64,000 nt of DNA from Roseobacter sp. SK209-2-6. GTDB taxonomy: Bacteria > Pseudomonadota > Alphaproteobacteria > Rhodobacterales > Rhodobacteraceae. The stretch's first letter is position 1. Each line of letters opens with the position of its first letter. The DNA lies in NCBI RefSeq assembly GCF_000169455.1, contig NZ_AAYC01000018.1, positions 16,847 through 80,846 of the forward strand, written 5' to 3'. Position numbers and translations under genes: made by a program. This document shows, piece by piece, positions 24,656 through 34,100 of this stretch. Below the pieces are notes generated by a model, which saw only the letters and a program-made list of their open reading frames with translations, had not been told where the DNA came from and made no database searches.

Positions 24656-25479
24656 CGCGAGACACTGCAGGACAGTTGGAGGGGCGGACCGCGGTGGTCG
24701 CGGGCAATGGCGCTTCCATCACCGAGCTGGAGCCCGGGCGGATCCTGGCGGATGATTTCATCATCCGGGTCAATAACTTCTTTTTTGAGCCGGCCTTTTA
24801 TCTGGGACAGCGGGTGGATCTGGCCTTTATGGCCGGCGACCCCCGGGTAGCACCTTTCATGTTTGAGACGCTTTACCGCTGTCGCCAAGACTATCAGATC
24901 GCCGGCTGGAGCAGCCATAACCCAAGGGTGGTGCGGGCCGGGCAGCGCCGCTTTGGTGCGCTTTATCAGCCGATGCAATACCGGGATGACAGCCTCAGAT
25001 CCGAGGTGCAGCGCCTGATTGTCAAATACCAGCGCCAGCCTACCAGCGGCATCTATGCGGTGCTGATGGCTCATGCCCTGGGCGCCGAAAAGATCATCCT
25101 GGCGGGGCTGGATTTCTATACCGGCGCCAAGCGCTACCCCTTTGAGCCCGGGCCCCATTATCGCGCCTTGATGGGACAGGATCTGGGACAGCGGGGGCTG
25201 GACCATCACCTGCATGATCTGGCGCTGGATCTCGATATTCTGAAGATCCTGCAGGCGCGGGGGCAGTGCCAGCTGCTGCGTGCCCGCGAAAACCCGGTGC
25301 TGGAGGATCTGACCAGTCTGGCCCCCCTCAGAGCCCCCCTCAGAGAAGGCGAGGCCCTGCAGCGCCCGCGCCGAAACCCACCGGTGGACTGGGCCTCTCG
25401 CAGCGGAATTTATCCTATTTCACTTTTGAAATTCCTGCGCAGGGGCAGTAGCCTGATGCGGCAGATTAAGAGATTTTGA
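24652..25479 (+). CDS. GT42 sialyltransferase (CstI/CstII-like)
   Basis: A GTG at 24652 overlaps the neuA stop; the product has 275 residues. Its resemblance to Campylobacter CstII is plain: VVAGNGASITELEPGR (15-30), FIIRVNNFFFEPAFYLG (36-52), PTSGIYAVLMAHALGAEKIILAGLDFY (130-156). A His-rich HHLHDLALDLDIL stretch places His188 where CstII has its catalytic His188, with a following Asp193. GT42 enzymes transfer sialic acid from CMP-sialate, often to galactose. Lack of membrane helices and a basic C-terminus (LKFLRRGSSLMRQIKRF) suggest peripheral membrane contact. The actual donor may be CMP-KDN or another nonulosonate. Confidence 0.88.
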   Translation: MTRDTAGQLEGRTAVVAGNGASITELEPGRILADDFIIRVNNFFFEPAFYLGQRVDLAFMAGDPRVAPFMFETLYRCRQDYQIAGWSSHNPRVVRAGQRRFGALYQPMQYRDDSLRSEVQRLIVKYQRQPTSGIYAVLMAHALGAEKIILAGLDFYTGAKRYPFEPGPHYRALMGQDLGQRGLDHHLHDLALDLDILKILQARGQCQLLRARENPVLEDLTSLAPLRAPLREGEALQRPRRNPPVDWASRSGIYPISLLKFLRRGSSLMRQIKRF

Positions 25480-25482
25480 TCA

Positions 25483-26589
25483 ATGACAGATTACAACTGG
25501 AGTGAGAGGCTGCCGCTTTGGCTGGCAGAGGAGGCTCTGCCGCTCTGGACCTCGACCGGGGTGGATGCGGCAACCGGCACCGTTTGGGAGGCTCTGGATC
25601 ATCAGGGGCAACCGCTTGCAGCTATGGAGCGCAGATTGCGGGTGCAGGTGCGCCAGGCCTATTGTTTTGCCCAATCCGAAGATCCGGAGCATCGCGCCCT
25701 GGCGCTGCAGCTCTTTCGTTTTGCCATGGACCATGGTTTTGATCCGGAAACCGGCAATCTGGGCGCCATGCTGGCACCGGATTGCAGGTTGCTCAGCGCG
25801 CCCCATGATCTTTACGATCTGGCCTTCATGCTGCTGGCTGCCGCCGCTCTGATCGAGGCGGGTTTTGAGGTCGCAGCGGATCTGGCCCGGCTGGAAGCGG
25901 CCCTGGCCCGGCTCAAGGCGCCACGCGGCTGGTTTGAAAACCTGGCGCCCCCCGCACGCCGTCGTCAGAACCCGCATATGCATATGTTCGAAGCCAGCAC
26001 AGCGCTTTTTGCCGCGACTGGTGAAGCGCGCTTCCGCAGCATGGCCGAGGAATGCCTGGCGCTCTACCGGGAGGTCTTCCTAAAGGCAGATGGCCAAGTA
26101 TTGGAGTATTTCGACACGGATTGGCGCCCCTTGCCTGCCGCCGAACAGGCGGTGGAGCCCGGTCATATGGCGGAATGGATCTATCTGATCGACCGCTATG
26201 AGGTGCTCTTGGGCTCAGAAAGCGATATGGGGAGCGGTCTGGACCTGGCGCATCTGTTCCAGGCAGTAGCGCAGTGCCGCGATGCCTCCGGCCTCTTGCC
26301 GGACCGGGTCGAGCCTGCGACCGGAACCCGCCGCATGTGGCCGCAGACCGAACTGCTGAAAGCCGCGGTAGTGCTGCGTCGCCGCGGATTGGATCTGCCC
26401 CCGGGCTGCGCCCCGGAACAGGTGCTCTCTCTGATGTGGTCCGACTATCTGCAGGTCCCAGTAGCCGGGGGCTGGTATGACAAGCGCAGTGAAACGGGGG
26501 CGCTGCTGTCGGACAACATGCCCGCCTCCACCTTCTATCACATCCTGGTGGCCTTCCGCTTCTACCTCTCAAGCTGCCGCAGCCTGTGA
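25483..26589 (+). CDS. AGE-family epimerase/isomerase
   Basis: The 368-residue protein begins 3 bp after the sialyltransferase stop. It has the (alpha/alpha)6-barrel signatures of N-acylglucosamine 2-epimerase/mannose isomerase enzymes: RRQNPHMHMFEA (about 164-175), VEPGHMAEWIYL (about 225-236) and MWPQTELLKA (about 285-294). In an operon with neuA and a sialyltransferase it most simply supplies ManNAc from GlcNAc, or mannose(-6-phosphate) if the product is KDN. NPHMHMFEA is common in the mannose-isomerase side of the family. Its stop codon lies inside a 21-bp inverted repeat. Confidence 0.85.
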   Translation: MTDYNWSERLPLWLAEEALPLWTSTGVDAATGTVWEALDHQGQPLAAMERRLRVQVRQAYCFAQSEDPEHRALALQLFRFAMDHGFDPETGNLGAMLAPDCRLLSAPHDLYDLAFMLLAAAALIEAGFEVAADLARLEAALARLKAPRGWFENLAPPARRRQNPHMHMFEASTALFAATGEARFRSMAEECLALYREVFLKADGQVLEYFDTDWRPLPAAEQAVEPGHMAEWIYLIDRYEVLLGSESDMGSGLDLAHLFQAVAQCRDASGLLPDRVEPATGTRRMWPQTELLKAAVVLRRRGLDLPPGCAPEQVLSLMWSDYLQVPVAGGWYDKRSETGALLSDNMPASTFYHILVAFRFYLSSCRSL

Positions 26590-26638
26590 GCGATAGCTGA
26601 ACCGCGGCTCTTGTCTGGGTTCAGCTATCGCTCACAGG
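26583..26638. repeat. 21-bp perfect inverted repeat spanning the stop of the AGE gene
   Basis: CCTGTGAGCGATAGCTGAACC (26583-26603, 21 nt) is mirrored exactly by 26618-26638 around a 14-nt spacer. The TGA stop at 26587-26589 is inside the left arm. No T-run follows on either strand, so it is not a standard terminator. It could still terminate or protect mRNA, or be left from a duplication or insertion. Confidence 0.85.
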
Positions 26639-26639
26639 G

Positions 26640-26986
26640 TAGCGCGCTCCCGCTTACAGCAGCAAAGGTTCATAATGAATGTTATGGTAAATATCGTTCC
26701 AAACATTGAGGCTGAGGACAGCACGAGATCCAGCTCCTGATGCCGTTTCGGACTGAAACATCTAACAAGACTGGGATCATCTAAAAAAATGCGACGAATT
26801 TAATACCCGTGCTGTGTGTTCTACCATCGCGACCATATCCCATGGACGACGAGGTATCGCTATTGAGTGCTGAGCGGCGCGTGCTTTGCGCCAGCGGGAG
26901 CCTGGCATCCGCCGTTGGCCCTCCTCGGGGTGCGGATTTGGAGCGGGGGTATTTCACCCCCGACAAGGGCACCAGCCGACAGCTGT
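26640..26986. other. Convergent intergenic region
   Basis: This 347-bp gap separates the AGE gene from the convergent sugar transferase gene. Its first part is AT-richer; the second is GC-rich. A 7-bp hairpin (CGGGGGT / ACCCCCG, 26944-26962) lies about 25 bp past the stop of the minus-strand gene and might end its transcript, though no T-run follows. I find no credible gene. Confidence 0.4.
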
Positions 26987-27661
26987 TCAGTGCCCAGTGG
27001 CCTTACACACAACCACAACCGTCTTGGCCAGAATGACCGCATCCGTACGCGCAGAGAGATTGTGCAGATATTGCCCATCATAAGCCGCACGGTCCGCAAA
27101 GGTGCATTCGTTACGGGCACTCACTTGCCAGGCACCGGTAATGCCAGGGCGCAGCGCATAATAGTCTTTACCTGGGTAAAGCTCCTTCTGCGATACCATG
27201 ATGGGGCGTGGGCCGACCAGGCTCATCTCGCCGGTCAGGACGTTCCAAAGCTGTGGCAATTCATCCAGAGAGGTCTTGCGGATCAGATGGCCTACCTTGG
27301 TAATACGCGGATCATTCTTTAGCTTCTGGGTTTCGTCCCATTCAGCCTTAGCCTCAGGACTGCTTTCCAGATAGGTGTTCAGCTTCTGGTCTGCATCTAC
27401 CACCATGGAGCGCAGCTTCCAGATCCGGTAAGGTTTGCCAGAGCGCCCTAGGCGCAACTGCGAATAGAAGGGGTTTCCGCCATCGCGGGCAATCAGGAGC
27501 AGGAAGGGCAGCAGAATAGGAAGAACGATCGGCGCGGCACAAAGCACAGCACAGATGTCAAAAAGTCGCTTCCCAAAGGAGGCATAGAAACCGGCGGGGG
27601 AACGCTCTTTCACTTTGTGGGAAAGGGCGGAATCGGCGGACAAAACAACTAAGTCATGCAT
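26987..27661 (-). CDS. Initiating sugar-phosphate transferase (ExoY-like polyprenyl-P transferase)
   Basis: The 224-residue protein has a membrane segment ([26 protein letters not shown], about 33-58) followed by the bacterial sugar transferase catalytic domain: [46 protein letters not shown] and [14 protein letters not shown]. It moves a sugar-1-phosphate, commonly Gal-1-P or Glc-1-P, onto undecaprenyl phosphate to start repeat-unit assembly. It is the short ExoY-type form without the four extra helices of WbaP. Divergent from the Wzy-like gene across an 869-bp gap. A second initiating transferase lies at 54.7 kb. Confidence 0.9.
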   Translation of the reverse strand: MHDLVVLSADSALSHKVKERSPAGFYASFGKRLFDICAVLCAAPIVLPILLPFLLLIARDGGNPFYSQLRLGRSGKPYRIWKLRSMVVDADQKLNTYLESSPEAKAEWDETQKLKNDPRITKVGHLIRKTSLDELPQLWNVLTGEMSLVGPRPIMVSQKELYPGKDYYALRPGITGAWQVSARNECTFADRAAYDGQYLHNLSARTDAVILAKTVVVVCKATGH

Positions 27662-28530
27662 AAAATAAAAACCTACAGTCTAAGTTATCCACGCACATCC
27701 AAAGGAAGGCAGGCAGATCAATTTTTTGGAGATGCGAACAATGGCATCATCAAGGTTATATAAACTTATTTACAAATTTTATGATGCAGGCTTCAACAGT
27801 TAATCTGGTGCCCAGGTGCTGAAAGCGCCTGTCACGGTATGAGGGGTATTCCAGCGCCGCTGTCGCGGGGACCTTACACTTGTATTTAATGTTTAAAATC
27901 AGAGAATTAGCAGTTTCCATGAGACGATGAAATCGAACTTCAATTCAGAGGCTACTTTCCGGAAATTAAAACAACCTGGAATTGATTTCGCCAATCCTGG
28001 GCTGAACTCTCCTGACTTTCCGAGCAGCGGCAAGCAAAAAGAAGATCCGTAACATGATGAAAATATTACACCATTTAAAACTTCACATCCTTAAGCTTGT
28101 TTCAGAATTCAAAAATCACTTTTAAAGCTCATTGAGCAAGAAGGGAGAGGCGATTCCCATCTTGCCTCCCCGTTCCTCAATGACTTTTGCGATGGGGAGA
28201 TCCCAGCATGGGGGATCAATACTGCAATGGACCATTTCCCACTGGAATTTTCTGCCGGGCGCTCCTGCCGGGGTGCCTGAATAACCAAAATCCTGCCGCC
28301 GTCACCGCTCCCCCATACAAGTCCTTGCATGACATTGAGGCGCTGCTACGGCCGCGCAGGATCCCCCTCAGCGGGCCATGCACACTGAGCCGAGAGCGGT
28401 CCAGGCCTTGCAAAATTGCTTGAAACACTTCTGAAAAAGATCAATACACCCCCTACATTTTTTCAATGCCTTACAACCGAAGAGCTAGGATAGGGCAAAA
28501 CGAAAGCTTTGGTGTGGTTTGGCGGTTAGT
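27662..28530. other. 869-bp AT-rich non-coding region between divergent polymer genes
   Basis: This is the longest stretch without a gene. It is markedly AT-richer than its surroundings, with runs such as ttatttacaaattttatg near 27770. Short frames in it (for example 28109-28330 minus) lack start signals and family resemblance. It must contain promoters for the sugar transferase and the Wzy-like gene and could hold long-range regulatory sites or a small RNA. Imperfect GATCCC/GGGATC palindromes occur near 28198-28218. Nothing more specific is supported. Confidence 0.4.
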
Positions 28531-29934
28531 ATGAGCAGTAAAACGGGGTCTTTCAGCGGGCGGCAGCAGGCCACCAGCACCTCAGAAAAACTGCCCTTTC
28601 TGGCGACGCTCACGATCTTCGTTCTGATGGTGCCCTTGAATTTTGATGTCGGCCCCATCAACCTGTCCACGTCACGCGTACTATTCCTGATCTTTGTACC
28701 CCTTCTGACGATCAACCTGTTGCGTGGGAAATACGGAAAAATCAACATCGTTGATCTCTTTGTCCTCTTTCACGTCTTTTGGCTCACGCTGTCTATTTTT
28801 ATCAACAACCCTGATGTGGCCGTCACCTTTGCCGGATCCAATGCCTGTGCGATCCTTGGTGGGTATCTGGTTGCGCGTGCCTCGATCCGCACATCTGCCC
28901 AGTTTCAGACCTTGTGTAAATTTCTGTGCTTTGCTGCTCTGTGCACCCTGCCCTTTGCGGTGATTGAAACGCTAACCAACAAATCTCTGTTGCGTGACCT
29001 CATCAATGCAATCCCGGGGCTAAACGAGAGTAGCCGTGCAACCAGTGAGCAGCGTCTTGGTGGGCTCTATCGGGCGCAACTCCTGTTTGCGCATCCCATA
29101 CACTACGGCTTTTTCTGTTCCCTTATCTTCTCCCTCGGCTTTGTCGCCCTGCGTGATCATGTCAGCCGTGGAGCCCGCAGTTTCTATGCTTTTTCCATTG
29201 GGCTATGCTGCTTCTTCTCCCTCTCCAGCGGTGCGGTACTGGCCATGGCCATTCAGGCCCTGCTGATGATGTGGCAAAGCGCGACACGCCGCCTCAAAAA
29301 TCAATGGAACACTCTGCTCACTGGTTCGGTTGTTTTTTACATCGTCGCGGAAATTGCCTCAGATCGGCCTGCGATCATCGCGATCCTGTCGCGGCTGGCT
29401 TTCAACTCTTCAACCGTTTCCATCCGGCAGCGCCTGTTTGAGTATGGCACCGAGCAGATTGGCAAAACCCCTGTCTTTGGGGTTGGGTATAATGACTGGG
29501 GGCTGCCGCCCTGGATGTCGGGAAGCATCGACAACTTCTGGCTGCTGCAGGCGCTGGTCTATGGCATTCCCTCTCTCATAGCTTTGGCAGGTGCCACAAT
29601 CATCCCCATGCTCCTTATCGGGCGCCGTGACTTCGCTAAGGATTCTTCCTTGCAGCATGCCCGCCTGGGCTGGATTTTTACCATGATCAGCATGTGCCTG
29701 ACCCTGGCCACAGTCGCCGTCTGGGGAGAGATGCATTCCTTTGTGATGTTCATCCTGGGCAGCGGTGTCTTCATGCTGGCGGTTGAGGCGGACCAGGCTG
29801 ATACAAAACAGGTTGAGGCTGGACCCAGGTCTGCAATACGCTATACCCGTTTTGACCAACAGCCAGGGCCCTCCAGGCGCCGCCAGGGAAACCCAAATAC
29901 TCGGGAGGGGCGCTCAATCCGCCGCCCCCTATAG
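28531..29934 (+). CDS. wzy: Wzy/WaaL-like O-antigen polymerase family membrane protein
   Basis: Starting at the ATG at 28531, the 467-residue protein has about ten hydrophobic helices beginning at LPFLATLTIFVLMVPLNFDV. A long hydrophilic loop lies around residues 150-190 (LLRDLINAIPGLNESSRATSEQRLGGLYRA), and a later GVGYNDWG segment recalls the family's G-x-G-x-N-x-W/F region. Wzy joins lipid-linked repeat units in the periplasm. The C-terminal 40 residues are hydrophilic and rich in Arg and Pro. With the flippase at 40.7 kb and the initiating transferase upstream it defines a Wzx/Wzy pathway; a ligase role is less likely. Confidence 0.78.
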   Translation: MSSKTGSFSGRQQATSTSEKLPFLATLTIFVLMVPLNFDVGPINLSTSRVLFLIFVPLLTINLLRGKYGKINIVDLFVLFHVFWLTLSIFINNPDVAVTFAGSNACAILGGYLVARASIRTSAQFQTLCKFLCFAALCTLPFAVIETLTNKSLLRDLINAIPGLNESSRATSEQRLGGLYRAQLLFAHPIHYGFFCSLIFSLGFVALRDHVSRGARSFYAFSIGLCCFFSLSSGAVLAMAIQALLMMWQSATRRLKNQWNTLLTGSVVFYIVAEIASDRPAIIAILSRLAFNSSTVSIRQRLFEYGTEQIGKTPVFGVGYNDWGLPPWMSGSIDNFWLLQALVYGIPSLIALAGATIIPMLLIGRRDFAKDSSLQHARLGWIFTMISMCLTLATVAVWGEMHSFVMFILGSGVFMLAVEADQADTKQVEAGPRSAIRYTRFDQQPGPSRRRQGNPNTREGRSIRRPL

Positions 29935-29953
29935 TAATTTCCAAAGGTTTTTT

Positions 29954-31045
29954 ATGCGCCCAGATCCTCTTGCACATCGGTCTGAATTACTGGACTGCAT
30001 CCGCGCTGTCGCGATCGTCATGGTCCTGATCTTTCACGTGGCCACCCGATATCCGCCAGACAGTCTGGATCCGGTGGCTTGGTTTTTCTGGAAAAACGGG
30101 TTTCTGGGGGTGGATATGTTCTTTCCGCTCAGCGGCTTTTTGATCACCCGATTTCTGCTGAGCAAAGACCGGATGTCCCGAGTGGGCCCGGCCTTCTTCC
30201 TGCGCCGGATTTTCCGAATTATCCCGCTCTATTATGCGGCGGTCGGCCTCTATATCCTTGCCAGTATCGCCACCGGGGTCGATCAGGAAACATTTGCCAA
30301 TATCTGGGGGCCTCTGACCTTTACAACCGGGTGGTACATTTTCATCTACGGGGCCGAAGCCGTCCCCTATCAGGTCACCTGGTCCCTCTCCGTTGAAGAG
30401 CTGGCATATGTGCTGTTTGGTGCCGTGGCCTGGGTCGCACGGCGTCATTTCACACTCTTCATTATCATCTGTTGTCTTGTCTCGGTGGTGCTCAGAACCT
30501 GGCTCTATGCGCAGGGGGCCGAAGAAATTCACTTCTTCCCGGCAGCCCGTCTGGATGCCATTGCCTATGGTGGCCTGACAGCCATCCTGATGCGGGACCA
30601 TGGCGGGCGCTCCCTGCTGTGGCTGCTCGGGCTTCTGGCGGCCGCTTCGCTTTTCGCACTCACTGGTGAGGCTGCCTCCAAAGCCATCTCGCTGACCCAA
30701 ATTCCCGTGGTCATCTGCTGCATCATTGTCATCTTTGAAACTGCGCTGAAGCCTTTCAGGGCTGCCTGGCTACGCCCGATTGCTCTATATGGCTTCTATT
30801 CCTACTTCATTTACCTGTTTCACTTCTTCAACGTGTATCTGCTGTTTGAGATTGCAGAGCGTATGGGCATGCCGCTTCCTTCGCTCTGGCTGATGACCGG
30901 GCTGGTGATGATTTTGACCTATCTGCAGGCGGTGCTGTCCTATCGCTATTTCGAAGGGCCGCTCATGCAATATGGGCGACGACTGGAAGGCAGGCTCTTG
31001 TCCAAGCGCGCAAACAGCCCCCAGAACACGATGCCAGGTCAATAG
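29954..31045 (+). CDS. Acyltransferase-3 family membrane O-acyltransferase
   Basis: The ATG at 29954 preceded by AAAGG gives 363 residues; upstream in-frame codons overlap the Wzy-like gene. LLDCIRAVAIVMVLIFHVATR (about 12-32) contains the family histidine, and GFLGVDMFFPLSGFLI and RRIFRIIPLYY are typical of OafA/NodX-like proteins with about ten helices. These enzymes O-acetylate or succinylate polysaccharides. It probably decorates the polymer made by the neighbouring Wzy system. Confidence 0.88.
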   Translation: MRPDPLAHRSELLDCIRAVAIVMVLIFHVATRYPPDSLDPVAWFFWKNGFLGVDMFFPLSGFLITRFLLSKDRMSRVGPAFFLRRIFRIIPLYYAAVGLYILASIATGVDQETFANIWGPLTFTTGWYIFIYGAEAVPYQVTWSLSVEELAYVLFGAVAWVARRHFTLFIIICCLVSVVLRTWLYAQGAEEIHFFPAARLDAIAYGGLTAILMRDHGGRSLLWLLGLLAAASLFALTGEAASKAISLTQIPVVICCIIVIFETALKPFRAAWLRPIALYGFYSYFIYLFHFFNVYLLFEIAERMGMPLPSLWLMTGLVMILTYLQAVLSYRYFEGPLMQYGRRLEGRLLSKRANSPQNTMPGQ

Positions 31046-31048
31046 AGA

Positions 31049-31090
31049 CAGTAGATCTCATCTGATCCGAGATCTGTCTGAGATCTACAG
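31049..31090. terminator. Hairpin between convergent genes, possible bidirectional terminator
   Basis: GTAGATCTCA (31051-31060) and TGAGATCTAC (31079-31088) form a perfect 10-bp stem with an 18-nt loop. It lies between the stops of the acyltransferase and the convergent beta-helix gene. No T-run follows, so factor-independent termination is doubtful. Confidence 0.35.
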
Positions 31091-31110
31091 ATTGGTTCGG
31101 GGCTGTTTAG

Positions 31111-34100
31111 TTAGGGCTTGGCTGACGACCCGGGCCCAGTATTGAGCCCTGTATCGGGATTGTTCTGCGCCTTGCGGCGGCCCGCCTCAAAATCCCACCA
31201 ATCACTTTGCGGCGTTGCTCCCAGGGGGCCCTGCCCCCGTGCCGCAATCGGTCCCATTGCGGCCGGGCGTGCCAGGGCGATCGCCTCTTCCCGGCTGGTT
31301 GGGAACCAACGCACTGCACTCAGCGGGCGCAGGGTCGGCAGCTCAGCCAATGCGGCAAAATTTGCGCGCAGCTGATGGGTATTTTGATCCCAGGTCAAAT
31401 CGGCATTGTTCCAGGCCTGAGCGTGATGCCCACCTTTGTCAGACAGAACGACCCGACCTGCAATATTGGCAAAGACCGAGACCGTATCATCACCGGCCGA
31501 AATGAGGATCTGCCCTGCCTTGCGTGTCACCCCATCTCTCACCGTATTCCAGCGCCCATCCCCATCCCGGTCCCCGGGCAGAGGCATCAGGATCGCATTA
31601 TGATGTATGCGGGCATTCTGTTGTGGCAGATTGGCCGGGCTGATCTGGCGCAGGGACAAGCCCCAGAAGATATTCGCTTCGATTTCCAGGCCGGGCAATT
31701 CGGTCCCGCGTGGATCTGCATAAAAGCCCTGAAGGGCGGGAACCGGCGCGATGAGGCGCCAATAGCCTTCCGCCTTGCGGGCCCGGAACTCCACCGCCTC
31801 ATAGGGCTGCCTGAGGGTCATCTCCGGGATCCGGTTCTTGCCGATGCCATCCCGCGGGCCTGCAACAATGGTCACGGGATGCGGGCCTATATCTCCCTTT
31901 TGAATGGCAAAAACCATCTGTTTGTCGCGCCTTTGGATCAACCCAAGGCTCTTGCGCAGCTCTGGCAGGGTAATCACAACAGGCCCATCGCTGGCATCGA
32001 TACGCAGCAATTCATGATCCTGTGTGGGGCGCAGGGTCATACTGTCTTCGTGATGGGTGAGCTTGAACAAAGCCGACATCGAAACCGGGGCGCGGATCCC
32101 TTCGTATCCAGGAAAGAATACATTGCCGCGATAGGTCAATCTCTCGATCCGGGCCGGGTTCTCGCTGCGCCCGCCATGCACCCACATATGGGTTCCATCA
32201 CCATGCAGCAAAAAACCATCCCCCATAAAGTCATGGGCGGTGTTGTGCTCGATGATGACATCATGGCCCTGGGCTCCGGCCACCATATTGATATTGATCG
32301 GATCCGCGATCAGATGATGCATCCTATTGCCCCGGGTGAGGCTGTTTTGCAGCGCCACCCGCAGGCCATAGACAATATGAGAGACCTCTCCGTCCAGGAA
32401 GGCAACATCCTCAGCCTTTTCAAAATCCGCCGCACGTATCAGGCTGCGCTGGACATAGCCCAACCGCGCCGGCATGGCATCCGAACGGATGCTGACGCGC
32501 TCAAAGGTCAGATCGCTTATAGGTCCCCGGCTCTGACGGGTATCGATAATCGAAACCGTGCGTTTGCGCCCATCAAGGTACCAGAGCGCCTCTGGATAGA
32601 TCAGATCAATGTCGCGCATGATCAGCTGCCCAGAGGAGATGAGCGGATTTCGGTTGCCGATCCACCAGCGGGTCAGCTGGGTGCCGACCTCGGGTTCACG
32701 TGGCACCACCGTGATTGGGGCGGTCAGGTTGGAGAAGGCCCCGTCAAAGGCCTTGGCCAAGGAGCGGCTATCCAACCAGGTGGCCCCGATCATCAAGGTT
32801 GCTCCGGATTTGATCCGTGCGGGCAACTGCAAAAATCTCGCCAACTCCTGAGGAGTTTCTGCCACAAAACCGCGGGCGCGGCGCTGAATGTCAATCTCTG
32901 CACCCGAATTCAGTGTCACAAGGCCGACTCCGGGATCAACTCGCGTTGGGACCAACCAGTCCCAGGAGTCTTCCCGGGCATGGCCTGGAATGATCTTCCA
33001 GCCTTTCGGGGCCTGCGCAATCACACTGCCCGGCGCAACACGGATGCGCGCCTCCCCCGCGATATTCAGATCCCCGATGACGGCCTGGGTTGGCAGCCCG
33101 ATGTTGCGCGGGGTGACAATTTTTGGGGCACTGCTGCGCCCGGCACCCGAGGCAGAGCGCCCGCGCAACTCGATCTGATAGAGCTGGCCGGTTTGCAGCC
33201 CATCCAGCCGCAGGGACCCTCCGGTTTTCGGGTTCAGGGGCGAAAGCGGCACCCAGTCGGATCCTCTCCCCAGAGGCACAAAGAAGCGGTCAACGGGTTT
33301 GACCCGAATTTCAAGAGCGGTCAGTGGGGTGTGATGAGAGGCGGGCACCTGCAGCACATCCAGCCGGATTTCACCATCTGCACCGGTTGCCCGCACCATC
33401 CAATCTTCTGGCCAGGGCGCATCCGGCGCCCGCGCGGAGCCATGCCACTGCAGCTGAACCGCCTTGGGCGCACTCCAGGCGCCGCGTTTCTTGCCGGCGA
33501 CAAGCGCCAGATAAAGCTGAAAGTCACGCGCTCTGCCATAGGTGCCCGCATCAAGGGGCAGATCTAACCACTGTGCTGTCACAGGGGGCAAAATGATCCG
33601 CGTATCTTGCCAATTGGCCCGGATGGACAGGGCACTGACAGAGGTCAGCTGGTCTTGCAAATGTGGGGCCAAACGCAGCTGTAGCCAGTCTGCCCGACTT
33701 GGGTGCGGCCGCCATTCCCAATCCTCATTTTTGAGGCGCGGCGGTGCTTTTTTGCTTCGCGGCAAAATGATTACCGGCTGGGCTGGACTCCAGGAGCCCG
33801 GTTTCGGCCCGATTTCCGTTTGCTGCACAAAGCGCAGACGCAGCTGGTGGGATCGGCCGGGTGGAGAGGACAGAGTGAGCACCGTACGTTCAAAGGCGGG
33901 TCGTCGGGCCAGTTTCAGCGGCTGGGCCGGACCATCATTGAGCGAGACCTCAACCCCGGTCAGCGGTTGTTTGGCAAGATCGGCAGGCAGGCTGTCCAGC
34001 CGCACCAGCAGCTGCTTCTCGGATCTGTCGAGATAGGCCTCAAAGCGCAGCGATTTTGCCTGAACAGACTGGTTGCTGAGCACAAGCAACAAAGAAGCAA

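Noticed and set aside
26860..27120. Transposase or IS remnant near the inverted repeat
   Set aside because: No transposase motifs, target duplications or terminal repeats could be identified.
28109..28330. Short ORFs in the 869-bp gap
   Set aside because: Overlapping frames on both strands are equally open, and none has start signals or recognisable sequence.
31207..33567. A 786-residue open frame antisense to the beta-helix gene
   Set aside because: It is a shadow of a GC-rich gene: the sense frame has a signal peptide and a coherent fold, the antisense translation has no recognisable domain.
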